DNA of 64,000 bases from Lachnoclostridium edouardi (GCF_900240245.1 NZ_OESQ01000001.1:3188679-3252678); one strand, 5' to 3'; shown: positions 8,245 to 16,348, counted from the stretch's first letter. The notes: generated by a model not told the origin, from the sequence alone. Numbers and translations: made by a program.

Positions 8245-9066
8245 TTGAATAATCAAAAGCTGGAGAACCTGTTAAATTTAGCCTTAGAAGCGACAGAAGA
8301 GGAGAGAGAAAAGTCCAGGCAGCTGGAGGTAGGATATGATCCAGAAGAGAAAAAATGGGAGCTGATTGTAAGGCACACAGGCAGCTTAATGTTTTTGGAG
8401 GAACAGGGAATTAAAGTAGAAGAATTAACAGGAGGATATGGGATTTTAACAGTGCCGGAAAATATGATCCCTTTTTTAGTTTCCATCCCTGAAATCGAAT
8501 ATATAGAAAAGCCGAAACGGCTGTTTTTTTTCATTGCCCAGGCAAAGGATTCCTCCTGTATTTCTTATGTACAGACAGATGTGCAGGCGGGAGGGCTGGG
8601 GCTTTCAGGGAAAGGAACCGTGGTGGCTGTTATTGACTCAGGAATTGATTATTTTCACCAGGACTTTAGAAATCCAGACGGAACTACCAGGATTTTAGAA
8701 CTGTGGGATCAGGGGCAGAACAGAATTTACACAGAAGAGGAGATTAACCAGGCCTTGGCTGCAGGAACCAGGGAGCAGGGGGAAATGATTGTGCCCTCCA
8801 GGGATTTAAGCGGCCACGGGACGGCGGTAGCCGGAATCGCCGCAGGAAACGGCAGGGAGCAGGGCGGCAGATACAGAGGAGTTGCATACGAAAGCCGGAT
8901 TTTAGTGGTAAAGCTGGGCAGAAGTAATGAAGGAGAATTTCCCTGGACCACAGAGCTTATGCGGGCGATAAATTATGTAGTTGTAAAGGCGGCGGAAAAC
9001 AGTTGGCCATTATGTGTAAATATTAGTTTTGGCAATACATATGGCTCCCATGAACCTTATAATTAA
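8245..9066 (+). pseudogene. N-terminal half of a Csp-like S8 (subtilisin) protease, split by the mobile element
   Basis: The TTG start has GGGGA 5 bases upstream, and the first residues (LENLLNLALEATEEERE) match the normal N-terminus of clostridial Csp-type subtilases. The fragment holds the prodomain and the catalytic Asp (VAVIDSGIDYFHQDF) and His (SGHGTAVAGI), but stops in frame after GNTYGSH with four residues (EPYN) read from element DNA. The catalytic Ser is 26.9 kb away in the right half at 35910-36818. As it stands the product cannot be an active protease. Excision at CATGA (9049-9053) would restore a 571-residue protein of normal family length. Confidence 0.92.
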
Positions 9067-9072
9067 GGGAAA
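9049..9072. other. attL: core CATGA plus left internal arm
   Basis: Core CATGA (9049-9053) is shared with the right junction. Inside the element, TTATAATTAAGGGAAA (9057-9072) is the inverse, 14 of 16 bases, of TTTCCCCTAGTTATAA at 35885-35900. On excision the two arms would flank the core symmetrically in attP. Confidence 0.85.
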
Positions 9073-9120
9073 ACATAAGAAAACACTGATATTTCCTGTG
9101 TTTTCAGGAGATTCAGTGCT

Positions 9121-9291
9121 TTACTCAGACTCATGATCGGTTGTCATTCTGGTCTTATAATACTCTGTCAGGATCATATTGATCTGCTGGGAACGTGTAC
9201 GAAAGTTCTCTTTCGCATCCTTATCAATCTCAGTGACCAGTTCTTTGGAGAGGGTAGTATAGACCTGAACATTATTGGAACTGATAGCCAT
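9121..9291 (-). CDS. Small ribbon-helix-helix-like DNA-binding protein
   Basis: The 56-residue protein begins MAISSNNVQVYTTLSKELV and continues EIDKDAKENFRTRSQQINMILTEYYKTR: a beta strand and two helices in the Arc/MetJ ribbon-helix-helix pattern. The ATG at 9291 has CGGAGGTG 4 bases before it; the longer open frame upstream lacks a site. It lies at the left end, divergent from tnpV, where a repressor of element genes would be expected. The role is inferred. Confidence 0.65.
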   Translation of the reverse strand: MAISSNNVQVYTTLSKELVTEIDKDAKENFRTRSQQINMILTEYYKTRMTTDHESE

Positions 9292-9447
9292 GTGGCACCT
9301 CCGATTCGATTTTAATAGAATTATTCTATCATACTTCTTCGGGTGGGGCAATGTGAACCGAAAAAAGCGACTATTTATTGATAGGCTGACACAGTCAGTA
9401 AAGAAAAATCTGCGAATAAAGAATGATAAGAAAGGTAGAACAGACAA

Positions 9448-9828
9448 ATGAAGAAAACAATTTTTGAAGAAATGGGCGGTACTTATAGCAGAAATGGGGA
9501 TTATCTTATTCCTAATCTTACCTTACCAGAGGAAGAAGAACAAAGATTTATCGGTGTATGGGGACAAAAACATTTGCAATATTTGAAAGAGTACCGCAAA
9601 ATGGTATATTTGAAGATGCTTACAAGCGGCAGGCTGAATGGTTATTTAGCGGATATAGAGAAACAGGCACAGGAACGCTTTGAAAGGATTGTAGAGCAGA
9701 TGAAAAAGGCGCAAGGCATTACAGAACAGCTAAAGGTGGAAAATGCCTTGGAATGGATAGGAAGAATGAACAATATACAAGTATGTGCGAGGGAGATTGT
9801 GGATAAAGAGATAATTTATCAAGAATGA
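9448..9828 (+). CDS. tnpV: Transposon-encoded protein TnpV
   Basis: The 126-residue protein matches the TnpV family of Tn4451-like elements: MGGTYSRNGDYLIPNLTLPEEEE at the start, WGQKHLQYLKEYRKMVY in the middle and a helical tail with charged repeats. The function of TnpV is not established. It is separated from the next gene by a 309-bp repeat-rich gap. Confidence 0.8.
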   Translation: MKKTIFEEMGGTYSRNGDYLIPNLTLPEEEEQRFIGVWGQKHLQYLKEYRKMVYLKMLTSGRLNGYLADIEKQAQERFERIVEQMKKAQGITEQLKVENALEWIGRMNNIQVCAREIVDKEIIYQE

Positions 9829-9958
9829 AATGTAAGATAAATAGTGTATAAAATGTAGCAGGGCATCATAAGATAAAATTGTAATTGCATTTTCCACATA
9901 GTTCGTGTAAAATGTAATTAGAAAAGCTGTGCATCAGCGGTGGGTTGACACCTAAAAT

Positions 9959-10059
9959 CTGATACGTTTTCCGAACGAAGGTGTCGGAGGTTGGCAGGCA
10001 ACGGAAAAACCTGATATTTTCCAGACGAAGGTGCTGGAGGTTGGCAGACAACGGAAAAA
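9959..10059 (+). repeat. Two tandem ~50-bp direct repeats
   Basis: Copy 1 (9959-10009) and copy 2 (10011-10059) share CTGATA, TTTTCC, GACGAAGGTG or AACGAAGGTG, GGAGGTTGGCAG and CAACGGAAAAA. The repeats lie in a 309-bp gap between tnpV and the PBECR4 gene, next to a long hairpin. They could be binding sites for an element protein; nothing else in the gap looks coding. Confidence 0.75.
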
Positions 10060-10067
10060 TCAACCAT

Positions 10068-10110
10068 GAGAAGGGAATGTTTAGTGCTGCGGCGTGAACA
10101 TTCCCTTCTC
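10068..10110 (+). terminator. 14-bp perfect hairpin upstream of the PBECR4 gene
   Basis: GAGAAGGGAATGTT (10068-10081) pairs perfectly with AACATTCCCTTCTC (10097-10110) around a 15-base loop. It is 27 bp before the next start codon and is followed by TAAATTTT and not a clean T-run, so it may be an attenuator or a protein or replication site and not only a terminator. Confidence 0.5.
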
Positions 10111-10137
10111 TAAATTTTATGGGATAAGGATTAAGTT

Positions 10138-10803
10138 ATGGACAAAAGACGTGCAATTCAGATTATGACAAAAGCAGCACAACTATATAAAGAACATCTT
10201 GAGGATCAGAAGGTTTTGTTCCTATATGGCTTACCGAAAGAGGTGAATAAGCAATTACAGGAAAGTAATAAGATTTTGTCATCTCTACAGGGATATGAAG
10301 TTGTTTTCCACAGATACAATTTTTTACATTTGACAGGAGTTCGGTTGAATAAAAAAGAGACAGCTTCCGCAATTCATTTTTACCAGAAATGCCTGGATAA
10401 GCGATTAACGGAAAATGATTTTGTTTTTGCAAAAGATGGCTCAACGGGGCAAAAATTGGATATATTGGAACGTATGATGCTTATTAAGAAAAACGTAACA
10501 ATGATAGGAGAATTTACAGATCGAGGACCGAAATTATATACAGAAAAAGCTGCCGGGAATATCTGTGGTTGTATTGGCTTCGTAAAAGATAAAAATACGA
10601 AATTAAATGTACCGAACACATTGCTGAAAAAGGATATCAGAGATGTAACAGCACAGCCTACATATAAGGTGTTTGCTGTCATATCAAAACATTATACAGA
10701 CGAGAAATATACAAATCTTGTGAAAATGGATAAATGTATTGATTTGAAAGAGTGTTGTTTCTCAGAAACAATAGAAAATATGATAGATAGAGAAAATTTA
10801 TAA
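10138..10803 (+). CDS. PBECR4-domain-like protein (putative RNase-fold)
   Basis: The 221-residue protein contains a segment YNFLHLTGVRLNKKETASAIHFYQKCLDKRL typical of the PBECR4 domain (phage-barnase-EndoU-ColicinE5/D-RelE-like), found in mobile elements and phages. A later part, KLYTEKAAGNICGCIGFVKD, fits the beta-sheet region of the same fold. Whether it cleaves RNA is unknown for the family. A GGATAAGGATTAAGTT stretch precedes the ATG. No antitoxin-like partner is adjacent. Confidence 0.6.
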   Translation: MDKRRAIQIMTKAAQLYKEHLEDQKVLFLYGLPKEVNKQLQESNKILSSLQGYEVVFHRYNFLHLTGVRLNKKETASAIHFYQKCLDKRLTENDFVFAKDGSTGQKLDILERMMLIKKNVTMIGEFTDRGPKLYTEKAAGNICGCIGFVKDKNTKLNVPNTLLKKDIRDVTAQPTYKVFAVISKHYTDEKYTNLVKMDKCIDLKECCFSETIENMIDRENL

Positions 10804-10815
10804 TGAAATAGAAAG

Positions 10816-10856
10816 AAACCATGCTACTGCTTTTTGTAACAGTATCATGGTTTTAT
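10816..10856 (+). terminator. Terminator after the PBECR4 gene
   Basis: AAACCATGCTACTG (10816-10829) pairs with CAGTATCATGGTTT (10840-10853), one mismatch, followed by TATTGTTT. Confidence 0.75.
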
Positions 10857-10944
10857 TGTTTGTCGCCTATATTTCAAGTTGACCGTTACTTTACAAAATT
10901 GGCAATGTTATAATTATCATTGATTTTAGAAGAGGGGAGAGTCA

Positions 10945-11064
10945 ATGGAAATCAGTAGAACTGGTTTTGCAAGCATAGCGTTTGGATATCCAAACGCACT
11001 TTGGGAGCCCCCCAAAACCCCATTTTGTTGGCTTTACAAAGTGAGAATTTTTTGCTCAAGATAA
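10945..11064 (+). CDS. Possible 39-residue small ORF overlapping a palindrome
   Basis: An ATG with GAGGGGAGAG a few bases upstream opens a frame reading MEISRTGFASIAFGYPNALWE and on to a TAA. The frame runs across the perfect palindrome at 10978-10997, so the DNA may be conserved for its structure and not for a peptide. I do not recognise the product. Confidence 0.25.
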   Translation: MEISRTGFASIAFGYPNALWEPPKTPFCWLYKVRIFCSR

Positions 11065-11124
11065 AAAGAGAGTGCGTAAGCAGAAAGAAATCAAATTATG
11101 CTTACGCACTTTGTGCCTCACTTT
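10978..11124. repeat. Cluster of palindromes in the gap between the PBECR4 and relaxase genes
   Basis: GCGTTTGGATATCCAAACGC (10978-10997) is a perfect 20-bp palindrome. Next comes TTTGGGAGCCCCCCAAA. Then AAAGTGAG (11038-11045) pairs with CTCACTTT (11117-11124), enclosing AGTGCGTAAGCA (11071-11082) paired with TGCTTACGCACT (11099-11110). Such stacked hairpins are seen at single-strand origins, transfer origins and element-control regions. The 413-bp gap (10804-11216) holds otherwise only the PBECR4 terminator and a doubtful small ORF. Confidence 0.7.
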
Positions 11125-11216
11125 TGCTCGGTGGTTAGCAGTTTGTGAATTATTGGGATGAAGCAATATAACTGTTTTGAGAAAACGGGATATTTTTTAT
11201 ATTAGTAGTTTAAACA

Positions 11217-12926
11217 TTATAGTTCTGTGTTGTGCGATTTTTGCCTGGATTGAACAGGATGTTTTTTTTGCAATTCCTGTTTCCTCTGATATTCAAGTTC
11301 CCAGGTACGATGAGAGAAGCTATAGGGATCTTCCATATTGAGATCATCCACCTCATGGGCTGCGATATCACGATAGTGATAGTCATAAGTTTTACCAAAA
11401 GTATCTTTGAGCTGTTCAATCAGTTTCTCTCGGAAAGTAGGTCGGATCTGGATTCTGGTATCCAGTAATTCTGTGTATTGCTCCGGTTTAGACAGGGATT
11501 TTTCCTCTTGGAAAGCTACAGCATCTTTTTCAAGCTGCCCTTTGAGAGTCATATCCTGAGAATCAAGAATATCCAGATTCTTATCCATCTGGTCGTATTT
11601 TCTGGAAAGACTCGCCATATCTTTCTCTGTGGAGCATTCAGCCTGAAACAGCAGCTGTTCTTTGGCAGATTTCAGTTCCTCAATTTCTTCTGTTATGGTT
11701 GTAAGCTGCTGATTTAACTTGATATGCTGCAAAGGATTCAGAATACTGGTTTTATTTTTTTGCACATGTAGTTCTTTCTTTTCAGTAACTTTTGCTTTGA
11801 GTTTTTTCTTAATGGTATCATATTGATTCAGGATAGGACGAAAGTGCTGCATCCAGTCATGGATCACTTCTTTTTGCATCTCATTATGAAGTAAATGATA
11901 TTGTGTAAAAATCATATGATTGCGGATTTCTTCCAATGTTTCTGCAATTACCGGAATAGACTTTTCTACAGCTTGCGCCAATTTTTTTATCTGTGCTTTT
12001 AATTCCCGTAGTATTCTGTTATCCGCACGAATCTGACGGTTGATTTCACACCGGTCAGCTATCATGCCTTTCTTTTCCATATTCTGGGCAATGTAGCCTT
12101 CGTGGATGGTTGGCTGTTCAGTGATTCCCTGAGCTGCAAAACTGCGGTGATCAATGGCGGCATTTATCTGATTAAGGGCAAGCATTTTATTTACGGCATT
12201 TGCCCAGTTTGCTCTCCAGAGGCAGAGCTGTTCCTCACTGTTCCATTGTTCGGAAATCGGGTTTTGTCTGCCATACCGGGTGCTTTTTGGATGTTTGTCG
12301 ATACGTTCATAACCTTTCTCCTGTGCTGCCGAGGGAGTTAGATATACTTTCTTTTTCCCTGCTTTATAACGATACTGTTTCTCCCAGCCCTCTTTCTGAG
12401 CATCCTTAAATTCAGAAGCAGTAAATCCCTTTTCTTCCCCGTCTTTTACACAAAGGTATTCTTTTTCTGTTTTGTATTGCCATGTTCCGTTTTCGTTTAA
12501 TGGACGGACAGTAAGTAGAATGTGTGCATGGGGATTGTGACCATCTGTATCGTGAATGGCGAAATCGGCACACATTCCCATATCTACAAAATTTTTTTGA
12601 ATAAAATTCTGAAGAAGAGAAATATTGCTGCTTTTATCTAGCTCAACGGGGAGTGCGACAACAAATTCTCTTGCCAGTCGGCTGTCTTTTGTTTTCTCGG
12701 CAGTTTCTACAGCATTCCAGAGCTGCTCCCGGTTTTTCCATTCAGGCGGAGCCATAGGGGGAAGCATTACTTCCTGATAGATCAGTCCATGTTTTCGGGT
12801 GTAGTCATGCTGGATGCCATCATAATCATTATACATCCGACTACAGCTCATATAAGCAGATGCAGCGACAGCAGACCGCCCGGAACCACGGCTGACGACC
12901 TTGGCTTGCATATGATAAATTGCCAT
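11217..12926 (-). CDS. MobA/MobL-family relaxase
   Basis: The 569-residue protein has the IncQ MobA relaxase N-terminus: a catalytic Tyr in VAASAY (residue 25) and the metal-binding triad HDTDGHNPHAH (H-x-D...P-H-x-H). Its C-terminal 250 residues are long coiled-coil helices. It would nick oriT and lead the strand during mobilization. The ATG at 12926 is chosen because AAAGGAGGTG overlaps the alternative GTG at 12935. The oriT-like site lies just upstream at 12995-13045, the usual arrangement. Confidence 0.9.
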   Translation of the reverse strand: MAIYHMQAKVVSRGSGRSAVAASAYMSCSRMYNDYDGIQHDYTRKHGLIYQEVMLPPMAPPEWKNREQLWNAVETAEKTKDSRLAREFVVALPVELDKSSNISLLQNFIQKNFVDMGMCADFAIHDTDGHNPHAHILLTVRPLNENGTWQYKTEKEYLCVKDGEEKGFTASEFKDAQKEGWEKQYRYKAGKKKVYLTPSAAQEKGYERIDKHPKSTRYGRQNPISEQWNSEEQLCLWRANWANAVNKMLALNQINAAIDHRSFAAQGITEQPTIHEGYIAQNMEKKGMIADRCEINRQIRADNRILRELKAQIKKLAQAVEKSIPVIAETLEEIRNHMIFTQYHLLHNEMQKEVIHDWMQHFRPILNQYDTIKKKLKAKVTEKKELHVQKNKTSILNPLQHIKLNQQLTTITEEIEELKSAKEQLLFQAECSTEKDMASLSRKYDQMDKNLDILDSQDMTLKGQLEKDAVAFQEEKSLSKPEQYTELLDTRIQIRPTFREKLIEQLKDTFGKTYDYHYRDIAAHEVDDLNMEDPYSFSHRTWELEYQRKQELQKKHPVQSRQKSHNTEL

Positions 12927-12994
12927 ATCTGACACCTCCTTTCGATGTTGCCTGCAACAGCGGATAAGCCCTCGGCAGAGCGCACGAGCCCCGC

Positions 12995-13045
12995 AGGGGA
13001 TACCACTGCCCGATTTATCGGGTGGTGAGTAAGTGCGCCCTTCGG
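12995..13045 (-). other. IncQ-like origin of transfer (oriT)
   Basis: The plus strand holds an inverted repeat CCCGAT-TT-ATCGGG (13008-13022 region) then GGTGAGTAAGTGCGCCCT (13024-13041). The RSF1010/R1162 oriT has an inverted repeat followed by GGTAAGTGCGCCCT, nicked in the GTGCG-CCC stretch. Here that point would be about 13037/13038. The site lies between the relaxase gene and the small upstream gene, as expected. The assignment is by motif recall; nicking is not shown. Confidence 0.7.
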
Positions 13046-13062
13046 GATTAGAATTTGTGTGT

Positions 13063-13284
13063 TTATAGTCCTCTTAGCCGGATTATAAGCTCCCGCTTTA
13101 GGGTATCTAAATCCATTTCTTTAATATGTGGAGCAATGCTTTCCAGAATCGCTCCTTCTTGAATCAATCTGCGTGTTCTGGAATTACGCTCTTTTTTGCG
13201 GTTTCTTGCTTCAGCTTCTTCAAGACGGTGTTTTGCTTGTAAAAGTGCTTTTTCTTCTGGTGTCATAATTCTTTTATTTGCCAT
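13063..13284 (-). CDS. DUF3847-like small charged protein
   Basis: The 73-residue protein (MANKRIMTPEEKALLQAKHR...) is a highly charged helix with RNRKKERNSRTRRL followed by GAILESIAPHIKEMDLDTL. This matches small proteins (DUF3847 type) encoded next to relaxases in Firmicutes mobile elements; some may help relaxase-oriT complexes. ATG 13284 sits behind AAAGGAGGTG; the GTG at 13293 is part of that site. Confidence 0.65.
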   Translation of the reverse strand: MANKRIMTPEEKALLQAKHRLEEAEARNRKKERNSRTRRLIQEGAILESIAPHIKEMDLDTLKRELIIRLRGL

Positions 13285-13439
13285 ATCTGGCACCTCCTTT
13301 TCATGCCCGTATCCGGGCGGTTTTGGTTTTAAAATTTTGTGGTTTGGTACTATAGTTTTAGATAACTGACAGCAGCATGCCTCTGATGTTAAATAAGGAA
13401 AGGAAGTAGTACCACTATCAGTGAAAAATAATTATCGTG

Positions 13440-14312
13440 TTATACTTCTTTGATTCCATTCTGGTTTGGAGCATGATTATCTAACAGGATTTTTTTCGCT
13501 TGCTTTAAATTAGCTGTTGCATTATCCTGACGGATATTCCGATTATTGATACGGATAGGAACACATCTCTCCAGAATACGGTCATAAATTCGTTTGTGTG
13601 CGATATCAGCGGCGTTATTCAGCTCTGATAAAGTGAGATTGGTCGTTATGATTAGGGGTTTTTTACTGCGGTAACGACTGTCAATCACATTGAATACCTG
13701 TTCCAGTGCAAAGTCAGAGTTTCGCTCAATTCCGAGGTCGTCAATAATCAGAAGACTGTAGCGGTTTAAGCTGTTGATGAACTGGTTTCTGTCTTCAAAA
13801 TGCATCCCGGTAAGTGTATTCAGAATCCGGGAAAAGTTGGTCATCAATACAGGGACGCCTTTTTCCAGAAGGGCATTGGCAATGCAGCCTGCAAAGAAAG
13901 ATTTTCCGGTACCGACATCGCCCCAGATGAGAAGTCCGGAAGCGTTTGCTTTCATCTCTTCCCAGTTACTTACATAATTGTGTGCCAGTTTCATTTCCGG
14001 ATTGATGCCGTTATCTTTGGCAAAGGTGTAGTCATAGAGTGCTTTGTCCTGTAAGCCGCTGGTTTTGAGATGCTCTATTTCCATTTGCTTTTCATGAAGT
14101 TTTCTCTGGGCTTCTTCCTGCTCAAAGATTTCCTGCTGGCATTTACAGCGGATGGAAGGAATAAGAACCTTTCCCTGTAATTCATACCTGCATTGCCTTG
14201 GCGTATTGCATTTGGAACAGTAGATCAGGTGGTCTGTTTCGTTAAAATATTCATCAGACTGAAGCTCTCTGTTTGGTGTTATAGCTGGTGGTTTTTCTGT
14301 AAATGTTGTCAT
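13440..14312 (-). CDS. DnaC/IstB-like AAA+ ATPase (helicase loader type)
   Basis: The 290-residue protein has an N-terminal Cys cluster (YCSKCNTPRQC and RCKC), then an AAA+ core with Walker A GDVGTGKS, Walker B LLIIDDLG and a Sensor-1 IITTN. It is the DnaC/IstB fold used to load replicative helicase. It overlaps repA by 4 bp, so the two are translated together, and it probably loads the host helicase at the element origin. Confidence 0.85.
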   Translation of the reverse strand: MTTFTEKPPAITPNRELQSDEYFNETDHLIYCSKCNTPRQCRYELQGKVLIPSIRCKCQQEIFEQEEAQRKLHEKQMEIEHLKTSGLQDKALYDYTFAKDNGINPEMKLAHNYVSNWEEMKANASGLLIWGDVGTGKSFFAGCIANALLEKGVPVLMTNFSRILNTLTGMHFEDRNQFINSLNRYSLLIIDDLGIERNSDFALEQVFNVIDSRYRSKKPLIITTNLTLSELNNAADIAHKRIYDRILERCVPIRINNRNIRQDNATANLKQAKKILLDNHAPNQNGIKEV

Positions 14313-15025
14313 AATGTTTCGTATTCCTCACTTTCATAATTTCGTTGCCGGGAAGCAGGATGATCCTGTCTTGCCCAACTGATGATGGTAGCTGCATGGT
14401 TTTGGTATTGTTTTCCGGTAGAAGCCATATAACCGGATAAGCGTTCCATATAATCTTGCCAGTCAGGGATTGTCTGTCGGATATCTTCCAACTCCGTCTC
14501 TGACAGAAAAACATTTTGAAATTTTCCATAAGGTGAGCGTGGCTCTTTACTCCCCCTTATTGCTAAATGGTTCTTTTTTATCTCTTTCTTATTACCAGAC
14601 AGTTTTCTGTCTGTATCAGGGAAAGAATCCTGTCTGTCAATAGGACAGTTTTCTGTCTGTTTTAGGGAAAGAAATCTGTCTGTATAGTTGGTGGTTTCTT
14701 GCGGGAGTTTTACATAGATCCGATTGGGGTGTCCGGGTCCCTGTCGCTTTCGGAAGATAAGCTCCTGTTTTTCCAGTACTGCCAGAGCAGTTTTCACCGT
14801 CATTTGGCTCTTGTGGAGAATTTCTGCCAGTGCTTCAATCGTAAAGTAAACGAACACATGACCATCAATATCTGACCAGCCCTCATTTTTCTGGGAAAGT
14901 CTTGCCCGGTCGAGCAGGATCGTATAAAGCATTTTGGCAGTTTCGTTTATTTCCATGTCCAGAAGAAAACGGGGAAACATCATATAAGATGGCAGGTTAG
15001 TGTCTGCTGTCAGAAAGTCCGTCAT
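14309..15025 (-). CDS. Replication initiator protein, RepA_N family
   Basis: The 238-residue protein begins with the RepA_N winged-helix domain (about residues 8-115: YMMFPRFLLDMEINETAKMLYTILLDRA, then a LHKSQMTVKTALAVLEKQELI helix-turn-helix). RepA_N initiators start theta replication of low-copy Firmicutes plasmids, and their origin typically lies inside the initiator gene. Two 40-bp direct repeats (14598-14683) are in the middle of this gene. The C-terminal part is variable. Its presence on an integrated element suggests replication of the excised circle. Confidence 0.85.
   Translation of the reverse strand: MTDFLTADTNLPSYMMFPRFLLDMEINETAKMLYTILLDRARLSQKNEGWSDIDGHVFVYFTIEALAEILHKSQMTVKTALAVLEKQELIFRKRQGPGHPNRIYVKLPQETTNYTDRFLSLKQTENCPIDRQDSFPDTDRKLSGNKKEIKKNHLAIRGSKEPRSPYGKFQNVFLSETELEDIRQTIPDWQDYMERLSGYMASTGKQYQNHAATIISWARQDHPASRQRNYESEEYETL
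14598..14683 (+). repeat. Two 40-bp direct repeats inside repA, candidate replication iterons
   Basis: Copies at 14598-14637 and 14644-14683 share 36 of 40 bases. Each contains GACAGTTTTCTGTCTGT, then AGGGAAAGAA, and ends TGTCTGT, so the octamer CTGTCTGT occurs four times. In RepA_N plasmids the initiator binds direct repeats inside its own gene. The repeats encode the RepA segment DRFLSLKQTENCPIDRQDSF, where protein sequence is poorly conserved. Confidence 0.7.
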
Positions 15026-15043
15026 GTGTTCACCTCCAATCAG

Positions 15044-15427
15044 TTATTCGCCAAGAAAATCCCAGTCTACATCACTATCTGGCAGTGAATTTTCAGGTGC
15101 TGGAAAGGACGCCCTGATTTGGGGCTCCCTTTGCACCATGCCTGCAGTCAGTCCGGAAAGAAAAAGTGGCAATGCCTGTTTCAGACTGTTTTCCACTGCA
15201 TCTACAATCTGTTTCACAAAAAGTTCTTCACGTTCTCTTGTTTCCAGATAAGGATCAGTCTGTGTGCGGTAGTAGCGGTCAAAATAATCTACCAGTGCAA
15301 GAGAGATTACCTGACTGTAAGATTTAAAATTCTGTCTATCCATTGTCTGTAAATATTCCCAGGCTTTCCGCTGCTGATCTTTTTCCAGATTAAATCGCAG
15401 GTTTGTGTTGCGGATATTATTCTGCAT
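15044..15427 (-). CDS. Small partner of ParM (plasmid segregation accessory protein)
   Basis: The 127-residue protein starts with NTNLRFNLEKDQQRKAWEYLQTMDRQNFKSYSQVISLALVDYF, which looks like a ribbon-helix-helix or similar DNA-binding domain, followed by a helical middle and an acidic tail DSDVDWDFLGE. It begins 3 bp after parM on the same transcript. In ParMRC systems this position is held by ParR, which binds the centromere and caps the ParM filament with its C-terminus. I infer a ParR-like role. Confidence 0.6.
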   Translation of the reverse strand: MQNNIRNTNLRFNLEKDQQRKAWEYLQTMDRQNFKSYSQVISLALVDYFDRYYRTQTDPYLETREREELFVKQIVDAVENSLKQALPLFLSGLTAGMVQREPQIRASFPAPENSLPDSDVDWDFLGE

Positions 15428-15430
15428 GGC

Positions 15431-16348
15431 TTATCCCCTCCTTTTCAGGCTCATATAAGCCAGAGATTCGTAGCCTTTGGCGGTGGCACAGAGATCGTCA
15501 ATAATGGTGACTCGTGATTTGTCATACGTACCAAAGTTACGGATCAGGCATCCACCGCCGCCAACTACATACAGGCGCATCAAGTCAGGATTATATTCAT
15601 ATTTGCGGAGCGTGGCAAAAAGATCTGTTACATATTCTTTAGCCACCGATGTAATACAATCCAGATATGGTGCTGAAATGTCAGTTTTTCCAAACCGCAG
15701 AACCTGTTCTACTGTTGATTCCTCAATCTTCACTCCAAATTTGTCCAGAACAGCGTTTTTTGCAGCAATCATGCACTGATTTACGCCAAGCTTTTCTGTC
15801 CAGCATCGGCTTTCCTGTGCTTTCTTATTGTTGATATACAGAATGTTCATGGTTCCGTTTCCGATATCTGCAAGGAGATTGGTCCCCTTGAAATCTCCAA
15901 GCTGGTTTACAATAGCCGGATATCCCTGTGGGTAAAGGCTGCATCCCACAAAGCGGAGATGATACTCTTTGCTGTTAAAACGGTAATGGACTTCTGGATT
16001 CTGGAGCAGATAGGAACGGAATTCTTCCCTCTGGTTTCTGATCCATGTCAGAGGAAGGCCTGCCGCCAGATGCACCTCTGCTTCCTGAATGGAAAAAACA
16101 TTCAGCTCCCTTGCAATTGCCATGAGAGTCAGAAGATAATATTCTTCATCTATTGCTTTGTCGGGAATAAATTCTTTGTGTCCTTCGCCGATTCGATAGA
16201 ATATATCGTTATATTCCAAAATGTTTCCGGTGAAGATCGGTTCCGTTTCATAGGCTTTGATGCCTGTTGGTGTGACTGTGTTAGCAGTCTTGATATTGCC
16301 GTAGCCATGATCTACAGCAATGATTTTTGTGTTTCTGAGTTCTCGCAT
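15431..16348 (-). CDS. parM: ParM/StbA-family actin-like segregation ATPase
   Basis: The 305-residue protein has the actin-fold phosphate-1 motif IAVDHGYGNIKT near the N-terminus, the phosphate-2 motif LADIGNGTMNILYI in the middle, and the adenosine motif LYVVGGGGCLI near the C-terminus. Such proteins form dynamic filaments that push plasmid copies apart. It is followed by the small ParR-like gene and then repA, making a standard replication and partition block within an integrated element. Confidence 0.85.
   Translation of the reverse strand: MRELRNTKIIAVDHGYGNIKTANTVTPTGIKAYETEPIFTGNILEYNDIFYRIGEGHKEFIPDKAIDEEYYLLTLMAIARELNVFSIQEAEVHLAAGLPLTWIRNQREEFRSYLLQNPEVHYRFNSKEYHLRFVGCSLYPQGYPAIVNQLGDFKGTNLLADIGNGTMNILYINNKKAQESRCWTEKLGVNQCMIAAKNAVLDKFGVKIEESTVEQVLRFGKTDISAPYLDCITSVAKEYVTDLFATLRKYEYNPDLMRLYVVGGGGCLIRNFGTYDKSRVTIIDDLCATAKGYESLAYMSLKRRG

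Noticed and set aside
9121..9447. 108-residue version of the small RHH protein
   Set aside because: The first 52 residues have no ribosome site and run over the promoter region of tnpV; GGAGGTG lies right before the internal ATG at 9291.
11217..14312. Many plus-strand open frames opposite the relaxase and ATPase genes
   Set aside because: They lack ribosome sites and family motifs, and lie antisense to genes with clear catalytic motifs.
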